DNA from: Actinomadura sp. WMMA1423
GTDB lineage: Bacteria > Actinomycetota > Actinomycetes > Streptosporangiales > Streptosporangiaceae
Length of the DNA stretch: 64,000 nucleotides
Direction of reading: 5' to 3'
Assembly: GCF_006547145.1 (NCBI RefSeq)
Contig: NZ_CP041244.1
Coordinates: 2,480,001 to 2,544,000 of the forward strand
This document shows, piece by piece, positions 1-9,620 of the stretch. Each line of letters starts with the position of its first letter. The stretch's first letter is position 1. The notes below the pieces were generated by a model. The model worked only from the letters and a program-made list of their open reading frames with translations, did no database searches and was not told where the DNA came from. Both the position numbers and the translations under genes were made by a program.

Positions 1-1909
1 ACTCGGTGAGCTGCGCCCGGACCCGGTTCGGGTCCGCGCCCTCGACGTCGATCTTGTTGACCGCGACGACGATCGGGACCCCGGCCGCGGTGGCGTGGTC
101 GATCGCCTCGGTGGTCTGCGGCTTGACGCCGTCGTCGGCGGCGACCACCAGCACCACCAGGTCGGTGGTGTCGGCACCGCGGGCACGCATGGCGGTGAAC
201 GCCTCGTGGCCCGGGGTGTCGATGAAGGTGATCTTGCGCTCCTCGCCGTCGACCTCGGTCTCGACCTGGTAGGCGCCGATGTGCTGGGTGATGCCGCCGG
301 CCTCGCCCGCCTGCACGTTGGCGTTGCGGACGGCGTCCAGCAGCTTCGTCTTACCGTGGTCGACGTGGCCCATGACGGTGACCACCGGCGGACGCGACTG
401 GAGGTGCTCCTCGCCGCCCTCGTCCTCGCCGTAGTCGATGTCGAAGGACTCGAGCAGCGCGCGGTCCTCGTCCTCGGGGCTGACGACCTGGACGTCGAAG
501 TCCAGCTCGAGCCCGAGCGCCATCAGGTCGTCGGGGTCGACCGACTGGGTCGCGGTCACCATCTTGCCGAGGTGCATCATGATCGCGACGAGCGACGCCG
601 GGTTGGCGCCGATCTTCTCGGCGAAGTCGGTCAGGGACGCGCCCTGCGGCAGCCGGATCGTCTTGCCGTTGCCGCGCGGAGCCGAGACGCCGCCGACGGC
701 GGGCGCCTGCATGTTCTCGAACTCTTGACGACGCGCCCGCTTCGACTTGCGCCCGCGTGCCGGGCGCCCGCCGGGCCGCCCGAAGGCTCCCTGCGTGCCG
801 CCGCGACCGCGACCGCCGCCACCGGGACGGGGGCCGAAGCCACCGCCGCCGCCCGGACGACCGCCGGCACCCGCGCGGGGGCCGCCGAAGCCGCCGCCGC
901 CACCGGGACGACCGCCGCCACCGGGACCGCGACCGCCGCCGCCCGGACCGCGGCCTCCGCCGCCGGGACCGCGACCGCCGCCGCCACCGCCCGGTCCGCC
1001 GCGCCCTGGGGCGCCCGCGGGCCGCGAGGACGGCATGTTCATCGGGCTCGGACGCGGACCGCCCGGCCGGGGCGGCATGCCGCCCGGGTTCGGGCGCGGA
1101 CCGCCGGCGCCAGGGGCGCCGCCCGGCCGCGGGCCGGGACGCGGACCGCCCGCGGGCCCTCCGCGCTCCGGACGGTCACCCGCCGGACGGGGGCCGGGAC
1201 GCGGCCCCGGCTTGGGCGCCTGGCCCATGCCGGTGTTGGTCGAGCTGAACGGGTTGTTGCCCGGACGCGGCCCACCGGGACCGCGGCCACCGCCGCCGCC
1301 CTGGCGCGGTGCGGGGCGCGGGCCGGGCTTCGGCGTGCGGGGACCCGGCTTCGGGCCGCCGGGCGCGCGGTTGCCGGCCCCGGTGCCCGGCGCGGACGCG
1401 GGCGGAGCGCTCGGCCCCTGCGCCGCGGGCGCGTTCACCGGCGTGCTCGGCGCCGGCGGGACGGGCGGGCGCGGCGCCGGCTGCGGGCCGGGCCTGGGCG
1501 CACCGCCCTGGCCGCCCTGACCGCCCTGACCGCCGGATCCGCCCGGAACGCTCGGAGCGCCCTGGCCGCCGGAACCACCCGGACCGCCCGTAGCCGGACG
1601 GGGGGCCGGCCGCGGGCCCGGACGGGGTCCGGGACGCGCGCCCTGAGAATCGGAACCGCCGCCGGAGGGACCCGGACGCGGCGGTGCGGACGGGCGCGGA
1701 GCGGGCTTCTTGCCCGCGGCCCGTCGGTCTCCCTGCTTGGGAGAGGAAGAAGAATTTGAGAAGGCTTCTGTCAGCCTGCGAACGACCGGCGCCTCAATCG
1801 TGGAGGACGCCGACCGTACGAACTCGCCCATTTCCTGGAGCTTGGCCATGACGACCTTGCTCTCTACTCCGAACTCCTTGGCGAGTTCATAAACCCGGAC
1901 CTTCGCCAC
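1..1909 (-). CDS. infB: Translation initiation factor IF-2, N-terminal part (runs off the left edge)
   Basis: IF-2 is the GTPase that places initiator tRNA on the 30S subunit. The GTG start is at 1909 and the protein opens [15 protein letters not shown], the first IF2-N module. Next come about 320 residues (roughly 1700 to 730) made mostly of Gly, Pro and Arg, the variable linker of actinobacterial IF-2. A second IF2-N module follows, then the G domain with GHVDHGKT (347-370), DTPGHE (about 203-221) and NKID (about 49-63). About 636 codons are visible; the rest of the G domain and the C-terminal domains lie outside the window. It is the last visible gene of the rimP-nusA-ylxR-infB operon, 108 bases after ylxR. 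The G/C-rich linker creates long false reading frames on the opposite strand. Confidence 0.97.
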   Translation of the reverse strand, partial: MAKVRVYELAKEFGVESKVVMAKLQEMGEFVRSASSTIEAPVVRRLTEAFSNSSSSPKQGDRRAAGKKPAPRPSAPPRPGPSGGGSDSQGARPGPRPGPRPAPRPATGGPGGSGGQGAPSVPGGSGGQGGQGGQGGAPRPGPQPAPRPPVPPAPSTPVNAPAAQGPSAPPASAPGTGAGNRAPGGPKPGPRTPKPGPRPAPRQGGGGGRGPGGPRPGNNPFSSTNTGMGQAPKPGPRPGPRPAGDRPERGGPAGGPRPGPRPGGAPGAGGPRPNPGGMPPRPGGPRPSPMNMPSSRPAGAPGRGGPGGGGGGRGPGGGGRGPGGGGRGPGGGGRPGGGGGFGGPRAGAGGRPGGGGGFGPRPGGGGRGRGGTQGAFGRPGGRPARGRKSKRARRQEFENMQAPAVGGVSAPRGNGKTIRLPQGASLTDFAEKIGANPASLVAIMMHLGKMVTATQSVDPDDLMALGLELDFDVQVVSPEDEDRALLESFDIDYGEDEGGEEHLQSRPPVVTVMGHVDHGKTKLLDAVRNANVQAGEAGGITQHIGAYQVETEVDGEERKITFIDTPGHEAFTAMRARGADTTDLVVLVVAADDGVKPQTTEAIDHATAAGVPIVVAVNKIDVEGADPNRVRAQLTE

Positions 1910-2017
1910 TGCACTCCCTACTCGGTCCGGGGGTGCGGCCTCCGGACCGTCGCTAACTTGCCGTACTCATCGCGGCGTGCTCATCGAGCGCTCATAGCAA
2001 TCTCGACCTGCTTCCGA

Positions 2018-2320
2018 CTAGACGTCGCTTACCATTCGGCCATCCTGCTGCCGTGCGGCGAGGGCCGCAACTCGCTCCCGCAGCGGACCGGCGTCGAGCG
2101 GGCCCGGCAGGCGGAACGCCCGCGGGAACGCCCGACGCCTCTCTGCGAGTGCGAGACACTCCGGATCGGGATGCAGATGCGCACCCCGGCCCGGCAGCCG
2201 CCCGCGAGAATCGGGGACGATGACGCCCTCGACCACCACAAGGCGCAGCAAGTCGGACTTGACCGTGCGAACCCGGCAACCCACACACGTGCGAACAGGG
2301 GCCACCCGGCCACGTCCCAT
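2018..2320 (-). CDS. ylxR: YlxR family RNA-binding protein (DUF448)
   Basis: A 100-residue protein encoded between nusA and infB, the standard place for ylxR. It carries the family signature RTCVGCR near residue 10 and the later GRGAHLHPDPEC segment. YlxR proteins are small nucleic-acid-binding proteins; a role in transcription or RNase P regulation has been proposed, but the function is not settled. I chose ATG 2320 (MGRGRVAPVRTCVGC), which starts 4 bases after the nusA stop. The longer in-frame extension back to 2599 overlaps nusA and has no family support. Translational coupling with nusA is likely. Confidence 0.93.
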   Translation of the reverse strand: MGRGRVAPVRTCVGCRVRTVKSDLLRLVVVEGVIVPDSRGRLPGRGAHLHPDPECLALAERRRAFPRAFRLPGPLDAGPLRERVAALAARQQDGRMVSDV

Positions 2321-2324
2321 GAGT

Positions 2325-3386
2325 CTACCGCGCCGAGGCGTCGGCGGGGCCGGTCGCATGCTCTCCTGACGCAGAAGATCCAGATTCGCCGGGTCCGGCG
2401 CTGTTCGGGGGCGTCTGTACGGGCTCGGTGTCGGACCGGATGTCGATCCGCCAGCCGGTGAGCCGGGCGGCGAGCCGCGCGTTCTGCCCTTCCTTGCCGA
2501 TGGCGAGGGACAGCTGGTAGTCGGGGACGACCACCCGGGCGACCCGGGCGTCGGCGTCGACCACCTCGACACTCGAAACACGCGCCGGGGACAGGGCATT
2601 CCCGACGAACTCCGCGGGGTCCTCCGACCAGTCCACGATGTCGATCTTCTCGCCGTGCAGCTCGCCCATCACGTTGCGGACCCGGCTGCCGAGCGGGCCG
2701 ATGCAGGCCCCCTTGGCGTTCACCCCGGACTTGCGCGACCGGACCGCGATCTTGGTGCGGTGGCCGGCCTCCCGGGCGATCGCCGCGATCTCCACGGTGC
2801 CGTCGGCGATCTCCGGGACCTCCAGCGCGAACAGCTTGCGGACGAGGTTCGGGTGGGTGCGCGACAGCTGCACCGAGGGGCCGCGGTGGCCCTTGCGGAC
2901 CTGCACCACGTAGGCGCGCAGCCGCTCGCCGTGCTCGTAGCGCTCGCCGGGCACCTGCTCCTGCGGCGGCAGGATCGCCTCGATCTTGCCGAGGTCGACC
3001 AGCACGTTCCGCGGGTCCTTGCCCTGCTGGATGATGCCGCTGACGATGTCGCCCTCGCGGCCGGCGTACTCGCCGAAGGTCAGCTCGTCCTCGGCGTCCC
3101 GGAGGCGCTGGAGGATCACCTGCTTGGCGGTGGTCGCGGCGATGCGGCCGAACCCCGTCGGGGTGTCGTCGTACTCGCCGACGGCGTTGCCCTCGTCGTC
3201 GGTCTCGGTCGCCCACACGGTCACGTGGCCGCTCTGGCGGTCCAGTTCGACGCGGGCCTTCGGCGCCGCGCCCTCCGTTCGGTGGTAGGCGATCAGAAGT
3301 GCGTCTTCGATGGCCTTGACGGCCACGTCGAGCGAGATGTCCTTCTCGCTCTCCAGGCCCCGTAGGGCGGTCATGTCGATGTCCAC
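2325..3386 (-). CDS. nusA: Transcription termination/antitermination factor NusA
   Basis: A 353-residue NusA, the usual length for actinobacteria, which lack the C-terminal acidic repeats of E. coli NusA. Order visible: N-terminal RNA polymerase-binding domain ([18 protein letters not shown] onward), S1 domain from about residue 110 ([12 protein letters not shown]), then two KH domains ([10 protein letters not shown] and [18 protein letters not shown]; later [19 protein letters not shown]). It binds RNA polymerase and nascent RNA and controls pausing and termination. The start is GTG 3386 with a GAGGGGGG ribosome-binding site just upstream. It lies 14 bases after rimP and 4 bases before ylxR, so the three genes are almost certainly one transcript. 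Confidence 0.97.
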   Translation of the reverse strand: MDIDMTALRGLESEKDISLDVAVKAIEDALLIAYHRTEGAAPKARVELDRQSGHVTVWATETDDEGNAVGEYDDTPTGFGRIAATTAKQVILQRLRDAEDELTFGEYAGREGDIVSGIIQQGKDPRNVLVDLGKIEAILPPQEQVPGERYEHGERLRAYVVQVRKGHRGPSVQLSRTHPNLVRKLFALEVPEIADGTVEIAAIAREAGHRTKIAVRSRKSGVNAKGACIGPLGSRVRNVMGELHGEKIDIVDWSEDPAEFVGNALSPARVSSVEVVDADARVARVVVPDYQLSLAIGKEGQNARLAARLTGWRIDIRSDTEPVQTPPNSAGPGESGSSASGEHATGPADASAR

Positions 3387-3400
3387 GAGAGTTCCCCCCT

Positions 3401-4063
3401 CTAGTCCGGCTCAGCCGGAGAACGCGATTCCTCGGCCGGCGGTGAAGGCTTGAACTCCACCTGCACGCGCCCGCGCCCCAGCTCGCCGAGGCCGAACCGG
3501 CGCCGCACGGTCTCCGGCCCGGCGGACTTGCCGCCGCCCGCCCCGGCTCCCTTGCCCCGGCGCTTGCGGACGACGTCGATCTCGACGGCCTCGTCGTCGG
3601 CCGCCACCACGCGGCCCTCGATCTGGCCTCCCTCGGCCAGGGGGGCGACGACCAGCCGGCCGACGGCGCGGCGCCAGTGCCGCGGCTCGGTGAGGGGGCG
3701 GTCGACGCCCGGGGAGGTCACCTCCAGCACGTAGGGCGAGGACCCCATGACGTCGGACCCGTCGAGCAGCTCGGAGGTCGTCTCGCTCAGCCGGGCGATG
3801 TCGTCGAGGCCGATGCCGCCGTCGGCGTCGACGACGACGCGGACGAGGCGGCGGCGGCCCGCGGGCCGCACGTCGACCTCCTCCAGGTCGTAGCCCGCCT
3901 CGGCCACCGCGGGCCCGAGCAGCCGGGCGAGGGCCGCGGCCGCCGCGTCGCGGCTCGGGCGGGCGGCGTCGCGCGCCGGACGCGCGGCCTCGCGCGCCGG
4001 GGCCGCCTCCTCCGGCCGGCCGCGCCTCCCTTGAGCGCGGCCGCCACGGGACTCGACGCTCAT
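3401..4063 (-). CDS. rimP: Ribosome maturation factor RimP
   Basis: A 220-residue RimP, needed for assembly of the 30S subunit. The core runs from about residue 40 ([18 protein letters not shown]) through the conserved segment with [14 protein letters not shown] near residue 115, followed by the C-terminal SH3-like domain ([14 protein letters not shown]). The first 40 residues are a basic, Ala/Arg-rich extension and the tail is Pro/Glu-rich; both are variable in the family. ATG 4063 has a very strong AGGAGGAGGA ribosome-binding site. First gene of the rimP-nusA-ylxR-infB operon, divergent from the ferritin-like gene across 232 bases that should contain both promoters. Confidence 0.96.
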   Translation of the reverse strand: MSVESRGGRAQGRRGRPEEAAPAREAARPARDAARPSRDAAAAALARLLGPAVAEAGYDLEEVDVRPAGRRRLVRVVVDADGGIGLDDIARLSETTSELLDGSDVMGSSPYVLEVTSPGVDRPLTEPRHWRRAVGRLVVAPLAEGGQIEGRVVAADDEAVEIDVVRKRRGKGAGAGGGKSAGPETVRRRFGLGELGRGRVQVEFKPSPPAEESRSPAEPD

Positions 4064-4295
4064 GGGTCCTCCTCCTGTTGTGCCGCCTGCGATCTGTCGT
4101 GCCGCCCGCGGCGGCGGGATCGCCGCTCGTCCGCCGACACCTCAAGACTATCGACAGCCGGGGACCGCGGCGGTCTTTCCGGCGGCTCTCCGGCGCGGCG
4201 GATATGGAATGCTTGAGCTGGCCCGATGGGCGCGTCCGGGGACCGCCGCCGCCGCGGGCCGCCGCCATCTCCGCCACCGGGTGAGGAGACTTCCT

Positions 4296-5303
4296 TTGCC
4301 AGAGGCCGCACCGCCGCCGGGGCAGGCGATGTCACGCTCGACGCAGGCGCTGTCACGCCGTGCGCTGCTGGGCCGTGCCATGGCCCTGGGAGGCGGCGCG
4401 GTTCCGGTGCTGCCGTGGCTCGCCTCCTGCGCGGCGCAGGCGGCCCCGCGCGAGGACGTGCCGACGCTCGTGGGCGCGATCGCGTCCGAGCAGAACCTGA
4501 TCGCCTCGTACGAGGCGGCGCGCTCCGCGGACGCCTCGCTGGCCGGGCGGCTGGATCCCGTCCTCGCCCACCACCGCGGGCATCTGGCGGTCCTGAGGCG
4601 GCACTACGTCCCGGGCTCGGGCGACCGGGCGGACGAGGGCGGCGCCATCCCCTCCCCCAGCGCGGCGGCCGTCCCGGCGGGCGCCGCGGGCCTAGCGGCC
4701 CTGCGCGACCTGGAGGACCGCGCCGCGCGGGGGCGCATGGCCGACGCCGCCAAGGCCGGTCCGGCGCTCGCACAGTTGCTGGCGAGCATCGGCGCCTGCG
4801 AGGCCGGCCACGCCATGACGGTCAGGGGCGGGGCGCCGCCCGTCCGGTCCAGGTCGGACGCCGAGGCCCTGCAGGCCGCGCTGTCCGCCGAGCACGCCGC
4901 CGTGTACGGGTACGGGGTGCTCGGGGCCAGGCTGCGGGGCTCCCTCCACCAGACCGCGAAGGACCTGTGGAACGTCCACCGCGCCCGGCGCGACCAGCTG
5001 GTCTCGATCCTGTCGGTCGCGCCGGCCCCCGAGGCGGCGGCCTACCGGCTGCCCGTCAAGGTCACCTCGGCCCGCAGTGCCGCCCAGCTCGCGGCCGCCC
5101 TGGAGGGCGACCTCGTCCCCGCCTACGTCGGGCTCGCGGGCGTCTCCTCCCCCGACCTGCGCGCCTTCGCCGCCGACAGCGCGCAGCGGGCCATGGCCTG
5201 GGCGGCGCGCTGGCGGTCGAGGGCGGGGTCGGCCGCGCCGTCCGAGGCGTTCCCCGGGCTGCCGCCCGCCGCCCTGTCCCCGCGCCCCGAACCGGGTGAG
5301 TGA
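4296..5303 (+). CDS. Tat-exported lipoprotein with ferritin-like domain (DUF4439)
   Basis: The TTG start at 4296 is preceded by GAGGAG (4283-4288) at good spacing; the internal ATG at 4329 is the alternative. The N-terminus has a twin-arginine signal (SRRALLG) followed by a lipobox-like LASC (LPWLASCAAQ), so it is probably exported by Tat and lipid-anchored. The C-terminal half (DAEALQAALSAEHAAVYGYG onward) is an all-helical DUF4439 ferritin-like four-helix bundle. An upstream helical segment (SEQNLIASYEAARSAD, HHRGHLAVLRRHY) looks like a related half-bundle. Metal binding is plausible but not shown. In other actinomycetes a gene of this type sits next to rimP, as here. Confidence 0.85.
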   Translation: MPEAAPPPGQAMSRSTQALSRRALLGRAMALGGGAVPVLPWLASCAAQAAPREDVPTLVGAIASEQNLIASYEAARSADASLAGRLDPVLAHHRGHLAVLRRHYVPGSGDRADEGGAIPSPSAAAVPAGAAGLAALRDLEDRAARGRMADAAKAGPALAQLLASIGACEAGHAMTVRGGAPPVRSRSDAEALQAALSAEHAAVYGYGVLGARLRGSLHQTAKDLWNVHRARRDQLVSILSVAPAPEAAAYRLPVKVTSARSAAQLAAALEGDLVPAYVGLAGVSSPDLRAFAADSAQRAMAWAARWRSRAGSAAPSEAFPGLPPAALSPRPEPGE

Positions 5304-5384
5304 TCTTCGGCACGGCGGGAACGAAGGCCCCGTTCGGTGTCGTTGGTCCCGTTGCACGGGATGACTTCGGGGGAGGGAGCCCAC

Positions 5385-5747
5385 GTGACCACGAATCCGC
5401 AGCCGGGCGGGACGAGCGCCCTCGACGACCTGCGGGCCGCCTACCACGAGCAGCTGACGCGCCTGGCGGCCGAGCGCGACGCCGCGCGGCGCCAGGCGCG
5501 CAGGGCGCAGGCGCAGGCGGACGTGGCGCGGGCCGACCTGGCCAGTCTCAAGAGCCGCGTGGGGGAACTGCTGAACGCCGCCGCGCGGCACCTTCCGGAC
5601 CTTCCGCCCGTGGAGGGCCCGGACACGCCGGAGCTTCTGGCCGCCCAGGAGGCGGGGGCCCTGCCCGCCGCCCCGCGCGGTCCCGCTCCGGATCCGCCCG
5701 CGGAGACGGGCGGCGGGGCCGAGGGTCGACGCGCGCGAGCCGCCTGA
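5385..5747 (+). CDS. Small coiled-coil protein of unknown function
   Basis: A 120-residue protein with a predicted coiled coil in the middle (YHEQLTRLAAERDAARRQAR and the following Ala/Arg/Gln-rich heptads to about residue 70) and a Pro/Ala/Gly-rich tail. No enzymatic motif or membrane segment is visible. I chose GTG 5385 because GGGAGG (5371-5376) sits 8 bases upstream. The in-frame ATG at 5337 would add 16 residues without a good ribosome-binding site. It lies 81 bases after the ferritin-like gene and 93 bases before the methyltransferase, on the same strand. The family is not recognised. Confidence 0.7.
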   Translation: MTTNPQPGGTSALDDLRAAYHEQLTRLAAERDAARRQARRAQAQADVARADLASLKSRVGELLNAAARHLPDLPPVEGPDTPELLAAQEAGALPAAPRGPAPDPPAETGGGAEGRRARAA

Positions 5748-5840
5748 CAGGGGAGGACCGGCCTTCGCGAGGCCGTGCCGAGGCCGCCGGACGCACCGTC
5801 CCGGCGGTCTCCCCTTCCGGGGTCCAATAGGATCCACCAG

Positions 5841-6905
5841 ATGACCGCGTACGGCCTTCTCGTCTCCCCCTCGCACAACCGGGTCTATGCACAGGCCGCC
5901 GCCGACCTGGTGAAGGCGGAGCTGGCGGTGTTCAGCGAACGGGCTCTCGGCGGGCGGGTCCGCGACATCGAGGAGACCTCGATCGGCGGCGTCCCGTACG
6001 TGACGTTCTCCGCCGAGGCCCTGACCGAGCAGGACGTCCGCCTCCTGTCGAACCTGTCGTCGCTCTACGCGCTGTTCCGGATCGAGGGCGAGCTGCTCCG
6101 GCCCGTCGAGCTCCAGCCTCTCGACCTCTTCGGCAGCGACCTGCTCACCATCCAGAAGTACTCGGGCAAGACGAACGAGTACTTCACCAAGCTGCTGCTG
6201 AACGTCACGGCGATGGCGACCGACTCCCCCATGGACCTGGTCACCGGGCGCCCCCGCGTCTTCGACCCCATGTGCGGGCGGGGCACGACGCTCAACCAGG
6301 CCATGATGTACGGGCTGGACGCCGCCGGGATGGACGTCGACGGCAAGGACTTCGACGCCTACGCGGCCTTCATCAAGACCTGGCTGAAGAACAACCGGGT
6401 CAAGCACCAGGCGGAGGTCGCGAACGTACGCCGCGAGAAGGCCGTCCTCGGGCGCCGCCTGCACGTGACGCTCGGCGCGTCCAAGGAGCGCTACAAGAGC
6501 GGCGAGACGATGGAGATCACCGTCGTGAACGCCGACTCGCTGGGCGCCGGGAAGTTCTTCCGGCCGGCGTCGTTCGACCTGATCGTGACGGACGCCCCCT
6601 ACGGCGTCCAGCACGGGAGCCGTCCGAAGGGGGCGCAGCCCGGCCGCAGGGGCAGGCCGCAGCTGTCGCGCAGCCCCGTCGAGCTGCTGGCGGCGGCCGT
6701 TCCCGAGTGGGCGCGGCTGCTGCGTCCGGGAGGGGCCATCGGCATCTCCTGGAACACCTTCGTCGGCCGCCGCGAGCAGCTCGCGGAGATCCTCGCCGCC
6801 GGCGGCCTGGTCGTCCGGGACTCGGACGCCTACCGGGGCTTCCGCCACCGCGTCGACCAGGCCATCTCCCGCGATCTGATCGTGGCGGCCAAGCCGTCAG
6901 TCTGA
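5841..6905 (+). CDS. TRM11-like SAM-dependent RNA methyltransferase
   Basis: A 354-residue Rossmann-fold methyltransferase. Motif I is FDPMCGRGTTLNQAM (about residue 140), and the catalytic motif is TDAPYGVQ (about residue 250), the D-P-P-Y type seen in enzymes that methylate exocyclic amino groups. This combination resembles archaeal/eukaryotic Trm11-like tRNA guanosine N2-methyltransferases. The N-terminal region is about 130 residues and has no clear THUMP signature. ATG 5841 (MTAYGLLVSPSHNRVYAQAA) is chosen because the upstream 22 residues look non-conserved. It overlaps the HAD gene tail-to-tail by 9 bases. The true substrate cannot be read from sequence. Confidence 0.85.
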   Translation: MTAYGLLVSPSHNRVYAQAAADLVKAELAVFSERALGGRVRDIEETSIGGVPYVTFSAEALTEQDVRLLSNLSSLYALFRIEGELLRPVELQPLDLFGSDLLTIQKYSGKTNEYFTKLLLNVTAMATDSPMDLVTGRPRVFDPMCGRGTTLNQAMMYGLDAAGMDVDGKDFDAYAAFIKTWLKNNRVKHQAEVANVRREKAVLGRRLHVTLGASKERYKSGETMEITVVNADSLGAGKFFRPASFDLIVTDAPYGVQHGSRPKGAQPGRRGRPQLSRSPVELLAAAVPEWARLLRPGGAIGISWNTFVGRREQLAEILAAGGLVVRDSDAYRGFRHRVDQAISRDLIVAAKPSV

Positions 6906-7598
6906 GTGCCACCGCTCCACGTGCGGGAGCAGCTCCTCCAGGTCGTGGATGAGGGCGTCGGGCGGCGTGAGGCCGGGGCGGTCGAAGGCGTGGGTGGTCT
7001 GGTGCCAGATCTGGACGGCCCGCAGGCCGACGGACTTGGCGCCGTGGATGTCGTCGAACGGGCGGTCGCCCACGAAGACGCAGGAGCCGGGGTCGGTGGC
7101 GCCGACGGCGTCCATGGCGGCGCGGAAGGCCTCGGCGTGCGGCTTGGTCCACGGGATCTCGCTCGAGTAGACGGCGCCGTCGAGGAGGTCGAGGACGTCG
7201 TCGCGCGCGAAGACGCGCTCGTGCCAGTCGCGGCTCCAGATCGTGTTGGACAGCACGCCGATCTTGATGCCGCGCTCGCGGAGCGCGTTGAACAGGCCGG
7301 GGACGGCGGGGTCGGTGTGGGTGTGCGGGGTCCACGTCTCGAAGTGGGTGTCGAGGAGGGCCTCGGTCGGCTCCAGCCCCGCCATCGCGAACGCCTCGGC
7401 GAGGGTGGCGCTGCGGTGCTCCTCGGTGCCGCGGCGCCACAGCTCGTCCTCGGCGGCCACGAGTGCGGCGACGGTCTTCTCGACGGTGTCCGGGGGCAGG
7501 TGGGCGGCGCAGATGGCGCGCCACATGTCGGCCAGTTCGAGGTCGTGCCACGGGGTCAGCGTGCCGCCCCAGTCGAAGATCACAGCTTCTACGCCCAT
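6897..7598 (-). CDS. HAD-superfamily hydrolase
   Basis: A 233-residue HAD phosphatase-like protein. Motif I is VIFDWGGTLTPW, with the nucleophile Asp present but the usual second Asp replaced by Gly, a variant found in several HAD subfamilies. Motif II is GVLSNT, the motif III lysine lies in WTKPHAEAF, and motif IV is FVGDRPFDDIHGAK. A helical cap lies between motifs I and II. ATG 7598 puts the nucleophile near residue 8, as usual; the in-frame extension to 7637 is less likely. The substrate is unknown. It is divergent from the secreted propeller gene. Confidence 0.85.
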   Translation of the reverse strand: MGVEAVIFDWGGTLTPWHDLELADMWRAICAAHLPPDTVEKTVAALVAAEDELWRRGTEEHRSATLAEAFAMAGLEPTEALLDTHFETWTPHTHTDPAVPGLFNALRERGIKIGVLSNTIWSRDWHERVFARDDVLDLLDGAVYSSEIPWTKPHAEAFRAAMDAVGATDPGSCVFVGDRPFDDIHGAKSVGLRAVQIWHQTTHAFDRPGLTPPDALIHDLEELLPHVERWHSD

Positions 7599-7704
7599 GC
7601 CCCGGATCGTAACCATCCGGAGGCGCCGGACGATCACTCTTCACGAGGTGGCCGTCCCGGAGGGCGCGACCGGGCCCACCCCCGTCCGGTCAAGGGAGCC
7701 CTCC

Positions 7705-9249
7705 ATGCGCAGACCCCTGCTCGCCGTCCTCCTCGCCGCCGCCCTGGTGGGCGGGGCGGTCCCGGCGGCGGCCGACCCGATCCCCGACGGCCCCGGAAGG
7801 GGGCTCGTCCCGGCGTACATCGGCGCGCCGGCCGCGCCCGCGCCGCTCGCGGGGCGGCCCGTCCCGGCCAACCCGCACCAGGGGCCGGTCGGAACGTCGT
7901 CCATGCACGCCGACAGCTACGCCTCCGACACCTACCCGTTCATGGGCCCCCTCGGCCGCGATCCGCGGGTGCTGAACGAGGCCAAGGGCGGCGGTCTGCC
8001 GGGGCTGTGCTCGACGGTGACGTTCGCCCGCCGGACGGGCCTGATCGTCGCGCAGTGCACGCGCGGGCAGAACCTCGTCCTGCGGCTCATCGATCCGGCG
8101 ACGCTGAAGGACCTCGCGACCTACGAGCTGCCGCCCAGGCCGTCCACCGTCCAGGCGCTGTTCTCGCTGAGCCTCGACAAGGTGTTCACCGACACCTCGG
8201 GCGGGGCCTACTACTACCTGGACCCGCAGGACCGCGCCGTGCTGGCGGACTCGGCCTTCCACCTGCGCCGCTTCGCCCACGAGAAGGGCCCGGACGGCAA
8301 GTGGCGGTTCGCGGTCACCGACGACTGGGACCTCGGCGCGCACCTCCCCCACGACTGCGCCACCTCGACGAACCCGTGGCCGAAGGGCGAATGCGACCCG
8401 GTCACCGCGGTCGGGCCGGACTGGGGCGGCCTGATCTGGTGGATCACCAGGGGCGGCCGCATCGGCACGGTGGATCCGGAGTCCGGGAGGGTCCGGATGA
8501 CGCGGCTGGCGGGCGAGACCGTCCAGAACTCTTTCGCGGCGGCCGAGAACGGCGTGTCGGTCGTGTCCGACCACGCGCTCTACCGGCTGCGGGCGGACGC
8601 GGAGGGGACGCCGAAGATCGTGTGGCGCGAGCCGTACGACAGGGGCAGCGGGCGCAAGCCCGGGCAGATCGACCAGGGTTCGGGGACGACCCCCACGTTC
8701 TTCGGCGACGGCTACGTGGCCATCACCGACAACGCCGACGACCGCATGCACGTGATCGTCCGCCGCCGGGACGACGGGCGGCTGGTGTGCCAGGTCCCCG
8801 TGTTCGGCAGCGGGGCGAGCGCGACGGACAACTCGCTCATCGGCTACGGCCGCAGCCTGTTCGTCGAGAACAACTACGGCTACCGCAACTTCGTCGAACT
8901 GCCGCCGGGCGGGTCCTCGGTGGGCGGGGCGAGCCGCGTGGACGTGCGACCGGACGGGAGGGGCTGCGAGACCGTCTGGACGAGCACGGAGCGCTCGCCG
9001 TCGACCGTGGCCAAGGTCTCCGTTCCGGCCGGGCTGCTCTACCTGTACACGAAGGAGCCGCGCAAGGACCTCGTCGACGCCTGGTACCTGACAGCGGTGG
9101 ACGTCCACACGGGCCGGACGGCCTACAAGGTGCTCACCGGGACGGGCAAGTGGTTCGACAACAGCTGGGCCCCCGTCACCCTGGGCCCGGACGGGACCGC
9201 GTACGTGGGCGTCGTCGGCGGCCTCGTCGCCGTCCGCGACCGCGAGTAG
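7705..9249 (+). CDS. Secreted propeller-like protein
   Basis: A 514-residue exported protein. ATG 7705 follows AGGGAG (7693-7698). The N-terminus is a classical signal peptide (MRRPLLAVLLAAALVGGAVP, cleavage after AAA). The mature part has repeated beta-strand segments with Gly-Asp turns (GGRIGTVDPESG, DGYVAITDNADDR, DGTAYVGVVGGLVAVRDR), consistent with a PQQ-like or WD-type beta-propeller. No catalytic residue can be assigned. The next but one gene (9621-10664) is another extracellular-type propeller-like protein on the opposite strand. Function unknown; a binding or surface role is an inference. Confidence 0.75.
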   Translation: MRRPLLAVLLAAALVGGAVPAAADPIPDGPGRGLVPAYIGAPAAPAPLAGRPVPANPHQGPVGTSSMHADSYASDTYPFMGPLGRDPRVLNEAKGGGLPGLCSTVTFARRTGLIVAQCTRGQNLVLRLIDPATLKDLATYELPPRPSTVQALFSLSLDKVFTDTSGGAYYYLDPQDRAVLADSAFHLRRFAHEKGPDGKWRFAVTDDWDLGAHLPHDCATSTNPWPKGECDPVTAVGPDWGGLIWWITRGGRIGTVDPESGRVRMTRLAGETVQNSFAAAENGVSVVSDHALYRLRADAEGTPKIVWREPYDRGSGRKPGQIDQGSGTTPTFFGDGYVAITDNADDRMHVIVRRRDDGRLVCQVPVFGSGASATDNSLIGYGRSLFVENNYGYRNFVELPPGGSSVGGASRVDVRPDGRGCETVWTSTERSPSTVAKVSVPAGLLYLYTKEPRKDLVDAWYLTAVDVHTGRTAYKVLTGTGKWFDNSWAPVTLGPDGTAYVGVVGGLVAVRDRE

Positions 9250-9309
9250 GGCGGCGGTCATCGGGGATACCCGTCCGACCATCAAAACCGAGACGGACAG
9301 GGAGGCGTC

Positions 9310-9579
9310 ATGAGGGCACGCGAGCCCGGTGAGTCCCGCGACTTCCGCGAGGACATGGACGACATGGGCGACAACACCCAGGACGAGCAGATCGCCCTGA
9401 CCGAGGAGTACGTGAACGACCCTCCCGAGGAGCTGCGGATCGAGGAGCCCGAGGAGAGCAGGGACGGCCTGGGCGTGACCGAGTACGAGCGCCAGGCCGC
9501 CGGGGAGGACGAGGACGAGCGGCCCGCCCCGCTCACGCCCGCCGAGGAGGACGCGGTCAACCCGACCCGCAGGCCCTGA
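9310..9579 (+). CDS. Small acidic protein of unknown function
   Basis: An 89-residue protein very rich in Glu and Asp (DDMGDNTQDEQIALTEEYV, then EEPEES and EDEDERP) with no hydrophobic segment or Cys. It is probably largely disordered. ATG 9310 has a GGGAGG ribosome-binding site a few bases upstream (GACAGGGAGGCGTCATG). The GC3 pattern is consistent with real coding. It ends just before the hairpin at 9585-9615 that separates it from the convergent gene. Family not recognised with confidence. Confidence 0.65.
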   Translation: MRAREPGESRDFREDMDDMGDNTQDEQIALTEEYVNDPPEELRIEEPEESRDGLGVTEYERQAAGEDEDERPAPLTPAEEDAVNPTRRP

Positions 9580-9584
9580 ACCCA

Positions 9585-9615
9585 CGGCGGCGCCGGCACC
9601 GGACCGGCGCCGCCG
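9585..9615. terminator. Hairpin between convergent genes
   Basis: Perfect 12-bp inverted repeat CGGCGGCGCCGG / CCGGCGCCGCCG with a 7-base loop, placed between the stop codons at 9579 and 9621. There is no T-tract, as is usual for high-GC actinomycetes, but position and symmetry suggest a bidirectional terminator. Confidence 0.65.
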
Positions 9616-9620
9616 CCGGG

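Noticed and set aside
747..1520. Pro-rich repeats resembling a collagen- or elastin-like gene on the plus strand
   Set aside because: They are the antisense reading of the Gly-rich linker in IF-2.
95..1759. A 554-codon open frame on the plus strand across the infB region
   Set aside because: It is antisense to the Gly/Arg-rich linker and G domain of infB; low-complexity Arg/Ala/Gly content and lack of homologous motifs show it is a GC-rich shadow.
4692..6848. A 718-codon minus-strand frame across the DUF4439 and methyltransferase genes
   Set aside because: It is antisense to three well-supported genes and has no domain-like sequence; a shadow of high GC3.
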